Of a stretch of 19,067 nt of DNA, positions 15,929 through 19,067 are shown piece after piece. Made by a program: the position numbers and the translations under genes. Every line of letters begins with the position of its first letter. Positions within the stretch are counted from its first letter, which is position 1. This stretch comes from Acetobacteraceae bacterium (GTDB lineage Bacteria > Pseudomonadota > Alphaproteobacteria > Acetobacterales > Acetobacteraceae), in the NCBI GenBank assembly GCA_027323595.1, contig DAHWBL010000139.1:1-19067 (forward strand), read 5' to 3'. The notes below the pieces were generated by a model. It worked only from the letters and a program-made list of their open reading frames with translations. It did no database searches and was not told the origin of the DNA.

Positions 15929-17332
15929 TCACGTCGAAAGAATATCGCCGACCGCGCCCGCCAACTCCGCAACGGCTGTCGCCCCCGGCGCGGCCTCCTC
16001 GCGCAGCAGCCGCAGATGCTGCATGCCAAGCCCGAGTGCGGCGGCGGCGAACACCACCGAGGGCAGGGCGGCGATGGCGAAAATGCGTGCCAGCGGCAGA
16101 TGCGCGTTCATCAGCGCGCCGCCGACCAGCGGGCCGCCGATGGTGCCCAGCCGCGACACCGACAGCGCCCAGCCGGTGCCGGTGGCGCGGCACGCGGAGG
16201 GGTAGAAAATGCCGGCGATGGCATGCAGCCCGGCATGGCCGCCGACCGCGAAGCAGCCGACCACCAACATCGCGACGACATAGACATGGTCTGACATCCG
16301 CACCATGCCAAGGCCCAGGATCAGCGGTGCGGCGATCAGCGGCATCACCGCGATCGCGATGGCACCGAAACGATCGATGCAGCGCGCGAGCACCAGCGAT
16401 GCCATCAGCCCGCCCAGCGACACCGCGCTCATCGCCAGTGCCGCCGCCGATGGCGAGATGCCCAGCGCCTCGGACAGGATCGGCCCCCACAGCGACAAAA
16501 AGAACACCGTCGCCGAACTCGCCACGTAGCACAGCCACAAAAGCGGCGTCATCACCCCAAGCCGCCCGGCGAATAACTGGCGCAGCGCGCGCAGCCCGCT
16601 GAGCCCGGCCGGCTCGGCGGCAAGGATGAAGCGGTCATCGGCATCGATGCGAAGCGAGGGGTCCAGCCGACGGGCGATCCGGCCGATCCGCGCCGGATCG
16701 CGGCCACGGATCACCAGAAAGCGGATCGATTCCGGCAGCAGCAGCACCAGCACCGGACAGAGCAGGATCGCCGCCCCGCCGCCGATCCAGAACAGCAGCG
16801 GCCAACCCAAGCGCGGCACCGCCGCGGCGGCGACGACGCCGCAGAACATGATGCCCAGCGTATAGCCCGCGTTGGCGAGTGCGGCACCGGTGGAGCGCCA
16901 CCGGCGCGGCATGAATTCCTGTGCCAGCACCAGCACCAATGGAAACAGCCCGCCGATGCCAAGCCCGCTGACGAAGCGGATCGCCGCCAGATCGTCAAGG
17001 TCGCGGCTGAACGGCGTGGCCAGGATCGGCAGGCCGAAACACAAGGTGGCCGCGATGATCGCCGGCTTGCGCCCGAACCGGTCGCCCAGATAACCGGACA
17101 CGATGCCCCCGATCAGCATGCCGACCGGCCCGAGCGCGAACGCCGGACCGAACGAGCCAGGCGCGATGTGCCATTGCCGCGCGATCCAGGGCGCGGCGAA
17201 GGCGATGCCGATGGCGTCGTAGCCATCGAGAAACATCAGCAGCAGACACAGGAAAATCACCACCACCAGGGTGGTCCCGATGCGCCCGCGTTCGAGCAGC
17301 GCGGACACATCGATCGGCGCGCGTGCGGTCAT
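15929..17332 (-). CDS. MFS transporter, aromatic acid:H+ symporter (AAHS) type
   Basis: A 467-residue inner-membrane protein with twelve expected hydrophobic segments. The first segment ends in LDGYD (36-39), the charged motif characteristic of AAHS carriers such as PcaK, BenK and TfdK, which import aromatic acids with protons. The loop after segment 2 has the MFS motif GYLGDRFGRKPA. The large central loop after segment 6 (PESIRFLVIRGRDPARIGR) is also usual. I chose ATG 17332, preceded by a G-rich stretch about 9 bases upstream; an in-frame GTG at 17368 is an alternative. A strong promoter lies upstream, and the dioxygenase gene follows after 14 bp, suggesting uptake and first oxidation of the same compound. 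Confidence 0.93.
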   Translation of the reverse strand: MTARAPIDVSALLERGRIGTTLVVVIFLCLLLMFLDGYDAIGIAFAAPWIARQWHIAPGSFGPAFALGPVGMLIGGIVSGYLGDRFGRKPAIIAATLCFGLPILATPFSRDLDDLAAIRFVSGLGIGGLFPLVLVLAQEFMPRRWRSTGAALANAGYTLGIMFCGVVAAAAVPRLGWPLLFWIGGGAAILLCPVLVLLLPESIRFLVIRGRDPARIGRIARRLDPSLRIDADDRFILAAEPAGLSGLRALRQLFAGRLGVMTPLLWLCYVASSATVFFLSLWGPILSEALGISPSAAALAMSAVSLGGLMASLVLARCIDRFGAIAIAVMPLIAAPLILGLGMVRMSDHVYVVAMLVVGCFAVGGHAGLHAIAGIFYPSACRATGTGWALSVSRLGTIGGPLVGGALMNAHLPLARIFAIAALPSVVFAAAALGLGMQHLRLLREEAAPGATAVAELAGAVGDILST

Positions 17333-17391
17333 CGCCTGGCCCCCCTGGTGCGCGCGCCGTGGGTTCACCGCGCCGTCGCGTTTTGTTTTTA

Positions 17392-17420
17392 CGCCACCAG
17401 CGGATTTTATAAGCGTGGCG
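17392..17420. repeat. Inverted repeat flanking the transporter promoter -10
   Basis: CGCCAC (17392-17397) and GTGGCG (17415-17420) form a 6-bp inverted repeat with 17 bases between arms. It brackets the predicted -10, so it could be an operator for an unidentified regulator. The palindrome differs from the TGAGCGCGCTCA site, so the adjacent TetR need not be involved. Confidence 0.35.
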
Positions 17421-17435
17421 CCAACGCGCGGTCAA
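17406..17435 (-). promoter_or_regulatory. Sigma70-like promoter of the transporter-dioxygenase operon
   Basis: On the minus strand TTGACC (17435 to 17430) and TATAAA (17411 to 17406) are 18 bases apart, the best promoter match in the window. Transcription would begin near 17399 and give a leader of about 67 bases before the ATG at 17332. It separates the transporter operon from the FAD oxidoreductase gene upstream. Confidence 0.55.
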
Positions 17436-17444
17436 GCGGGCCGG

Positions 17445-18782
17445 CTAATCCTGCTGCTGCCAGCGCCAATGTTGCCCATCGACATTGTCGCGCACCCGGC
17501 CGTGCAGTGCCGCGAGGTCGATCCGGTCGAGCCCGCCCGGCCCGGCCAGATCGAGCGCGTGTGCCGCCGCCGCGCCCATCGCGATGCACGGGCCCATCAC
17601 CCGCACCGAGGACAGCGCGGCCAGATCGGCATCGATGCAGCGCCCGGCGGCGATCAGATTGTCCGCCCCCGCCGGGATCATGCTGCGCAGCGGCACGTAA
17701 TGCACGTGGTCGCGATCAAACAGGTGCCAGCGATGGCCGCTCGCGTGGTCATGCAGCTCGATCGGCCAGGCGGTGCGCGCGATGGCGTCGTCAAAGCGTG
17801 TGCCCGCGATCACCTCGGCTTCGCTCAGCGTGTGGCGCGCGGCGATCCAGCGGGTCTGGCGAATGCCCGGCGTGCCATAGGCGCGCACCCGTGCCGCGCC
17901 GAAACAGGCGGGAAACGCGTGCCGCAGCAGCGCCACGGCGCGATCCGCCTGCTCGCGGCCTTCAAGGGCGGCGGCCGACGCGGCGAGCGGCTCGAGCGGG
18001 GTCGTTGTGTGGGTGACGTTCAGCGCCGCGACACCGCGCCCGGGAATGATGAAGGCCAGCCCCTCGCGGCGGCGCACGCCGAAGGCTTCGCCATGCTCGG
18101 CCATCGCCGCGGCGAGCGCCTCGCGCGTGGGGGCGGCGGCCTCGTTGATCTCCTCGACCACCACCATCTGGGTGCCGAACACCTGCGCGCCCTCGGGCTG
18201 CCGACACGCGAACCCGGCGAGCCAGGTGAGCGCGGCATCGCCGCTCGCATCGACAAATCCGTTGGCGCGCACGGCGATGTCGCCAAATCGGGTGGCGCAG
18301 CACACGGCCTCCACCCGGCCGCCCGCGCGCCGCACCTCGCGCAGCGTCGCGCCGAGCAGCACCTCGATGCCCAGCGCCCGCACACTGGTCTCGAACCAGC
18401 GCGCCAGCGCGATCTCGTCGTAATACACCACCACCGTATGCGGCCCGTGGCGGTAATGCAGCGCGCGGTCCTGCGCGGCCAGACTGTCCAGAATATCGTC
18501 GGCGATGCCGCGGGTGAGCTGGTAGCCGTGGGTGCCGTTGGAGAACAGCCCGCAGAAGGTGGCGATGATCGCGCCGACCGACTGCCCGCCCAGGAACGGC
18601 GCGCTGTCGATCAGCACCACCCGCCTTCCCAGCCGCGCCGCCTCGATGGCGGCCGACATGCCCGCGATGCCCCCGCCCACCACGCAGATATCGGTGTCGA
18701 TCTCGCGCGGCGGGGCAGGGGTGCGCGCGATGGTGCGGATGCGCGCGCTCGGGGTGGGCGCGCGGGGGGCGGGGTCAGGCAT
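17445..18782 (-). CDS. FAD-dependent oxidoreductase (FAD_oxidored type)
   Basis: A 445-residue flavoprotein. The dinucleotide-binding site CVVGGGIAGMSAAIEAARLG is at 33-52, with GGGxxG at 36-41 and the acidic end of strand 2 in VVLIDS; GGQSVG follows. A C-terminal FAD-contact segment AAGRCIDADLAALSSVRVMG is typical of the group annotated as 'FAD-dependent oxidoreductase' (PF12831-like). A Pro/Ala-rich stretch of about 28 residues precedes the fold. GAGGAG about 8 bases before ATG 18782 supports the start; the longer open frame runs into the divergent intergenic region. It is 112 bp upstream of the transporter gene and divergent from an aminotransferase. Substrate unknown. Confidence 0.88.
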   Translation of the reverse strand: MPDPAPRAPTPSARIRTIARTPAPPREIDTDICVVGGGIAGMSAAIEAARLGRRVVLIDSAPFLGGQSVGAIIATFCGLFSNGTHGYQLTRGIADDILDSLAAQDRALHYRHGPHTVVVYYDEIALARWFETSVRALGIEVLLGATLREVRRAGGRVEAVCCATRFGDIAVRANGFVDASGDAALTWLAGFACRQPEGAQVFGTQMVVVEEINEAAAPTREALAAAMAEHGEAFGVRRREGLAFIIPGRGVAALNVTHTTTPLEPLAASAAALEGREQADRAVALLRHAFPACFGAARVRAYGTPGIRQTRWIAARHTLSEAEVIAGTRFDDAIARTAWPIELHDHASGHRWHLFDRDHVHYVPLRSMIPAGADNLIAAGRCIDADLAALSSVRVMGPCIAMGAAAAHALDLAGPGGLDRIDLAALHGRVRDNVDGQHWRWQQQD

Positions 18783-18972
18783 CGGTCTCTCCTCGGGCGG
18801 CGGGCGTGGGCCGGGCCCGGTGGGCGGTGGGACGCGACGGTGGGCAACGCCAAGGCTTGCGCCGCGCGGCAAGCTGTTGGATGACCATGGCGCCAGATCG
18901 GCCACCGGCACGCAGCGAGGCCAACCCGCGCGTCAGTCCGGAGCAGGTTCACACACGGGAGTTCAAACGCCA
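18783..18972. other. Divergent intergenic region, FAD oxidoreductase / aminotransferase
   Basis: 190 bp between divergent starts, so both promoters should lie here. I see no convincing -35/-10 pair. Next to the aminotransferase start there is a direct repeat, GTTCACAC (18947-18954) and GTTCAAAC (18961-18968), with a 14-bp period that straddles the probable ribosome binding site GGGAG. It may bind a regulator or may be chance. Confidence 0.3.
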
Positions 18973-19067
18973 ATGTCCACGCGCAGCACCGCCGGCCGCC
19001 AGTTCTTCGCCAACCCCGGCCCGACCAACATCCCCGACAGCGTGCTGAAGGCGGTGCAGCAGGCCAG
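18973..19067 (+). CDS. Class V aminotransferase (serine/alanine-glyoxylate type), N-terminal fragment
   Basis: The first 31 codons only; the gene runs off the right edge. It begins MSTRSTAGRQ and continues FFANPGPTNIPDSVLKAVQQA. The FxNPGPTNxPxxVLxA pattern is the usual start of class V PLP-dependent aminotransferases that handle serine, alanine and glyoxylate. GGGAG lies about 11 bases before the ATG at 18973. The gene is divergent from the FAD oxidoreductase. The PLP lysine and the rest of the fold are outside the window, so the exact member cannot be named. Confidence 0.75.
   Translation, partial: MSTRSTAGRQFFANPGPTNIPDSVLKAVQQA

Noticed and set aside
14937..16205. A 422-codon open plus-strand frame opposite the dioxygenase
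   Set aside because: Antisense to conserved TauD/TfdA and MFS coding sequence, no motif, no plausible start signal.

Overview
The window is GC-rich and densely coded, with short intergenic gaps, many 4-bp stop/start overlaps and GTG/TTG starts. Gene content (guaB/guaA, an RsmB-type methyltransferase, an aromatic-acid transporter, Rieske, UbiD and 2-oxoglutarate oxygenases) fits a metabolically versatile alphaproteobacterium, possibly Rhodospirillales/Acetobacteraceae. That placement is inferred from composition and gene style only; no rRNA or tRNA gene is present.

Positions 1-10009 are read almost entirely on the minus strand. In transcription order they hold a UbiD-family decarboxylase, guaB (IMP dehydrogenase), a type II haloacid dehalogenase, an RsmB-like rRNA m5C methyltransferase, a GNAT acetyltransferase, five overlapping or closely packed small lipoprotein genes, guaA (GMP synthase), and the first 28 codons of a probable DUF1778-type antitoxin cut by the window edge. 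guaB and guaA perform consecutive steps of GMP synthesis. The least understood part is the lipoprotein cassette (1818-4221): four diverged paralogs sharing an LQD(L/I)G(F/Y) core, with a BamE/SmpA-like lipoprotein in the middle. It looks like an uncharacterised envelope module placed between the two purine genes.

Positions 10140-13176 are read on the plus strand: a two-domain VOC (glyoxalase-fold) protein, a YffB/ArsC-like thioredoxin-fold protein and ilvD (dihydroxy-acid dehydratase).

Positions 13183-18782 return to the minus strand and look like an accessory catabolic and regulatory block. In transcription order: an FAD-dependent oxidoreductase, an AAHS-type MFS transporter with a good sigma70-like promoter, a TauD/TfdA-family Fe(II)/2-oxoglutarate dioxygenase, a TetR regulator (TTG start), and a Rieske oxygenase of the VanA/dicamba-demethylase type. 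A perfect 12-bp palindrome touches the -10 of the apparent Rieske promoter and is a convincing candidate TetR operator. Uptake plus two oxygenases suggests use of an aromatic acid or aryl ether; the substrate cannot be read from the sequence. The window ends in the N-terminus of a plus-strand class V aminotransferase.

No IS element, CRISPR array, RNA gene or gene-free stretch longer than 300 bases was seen.
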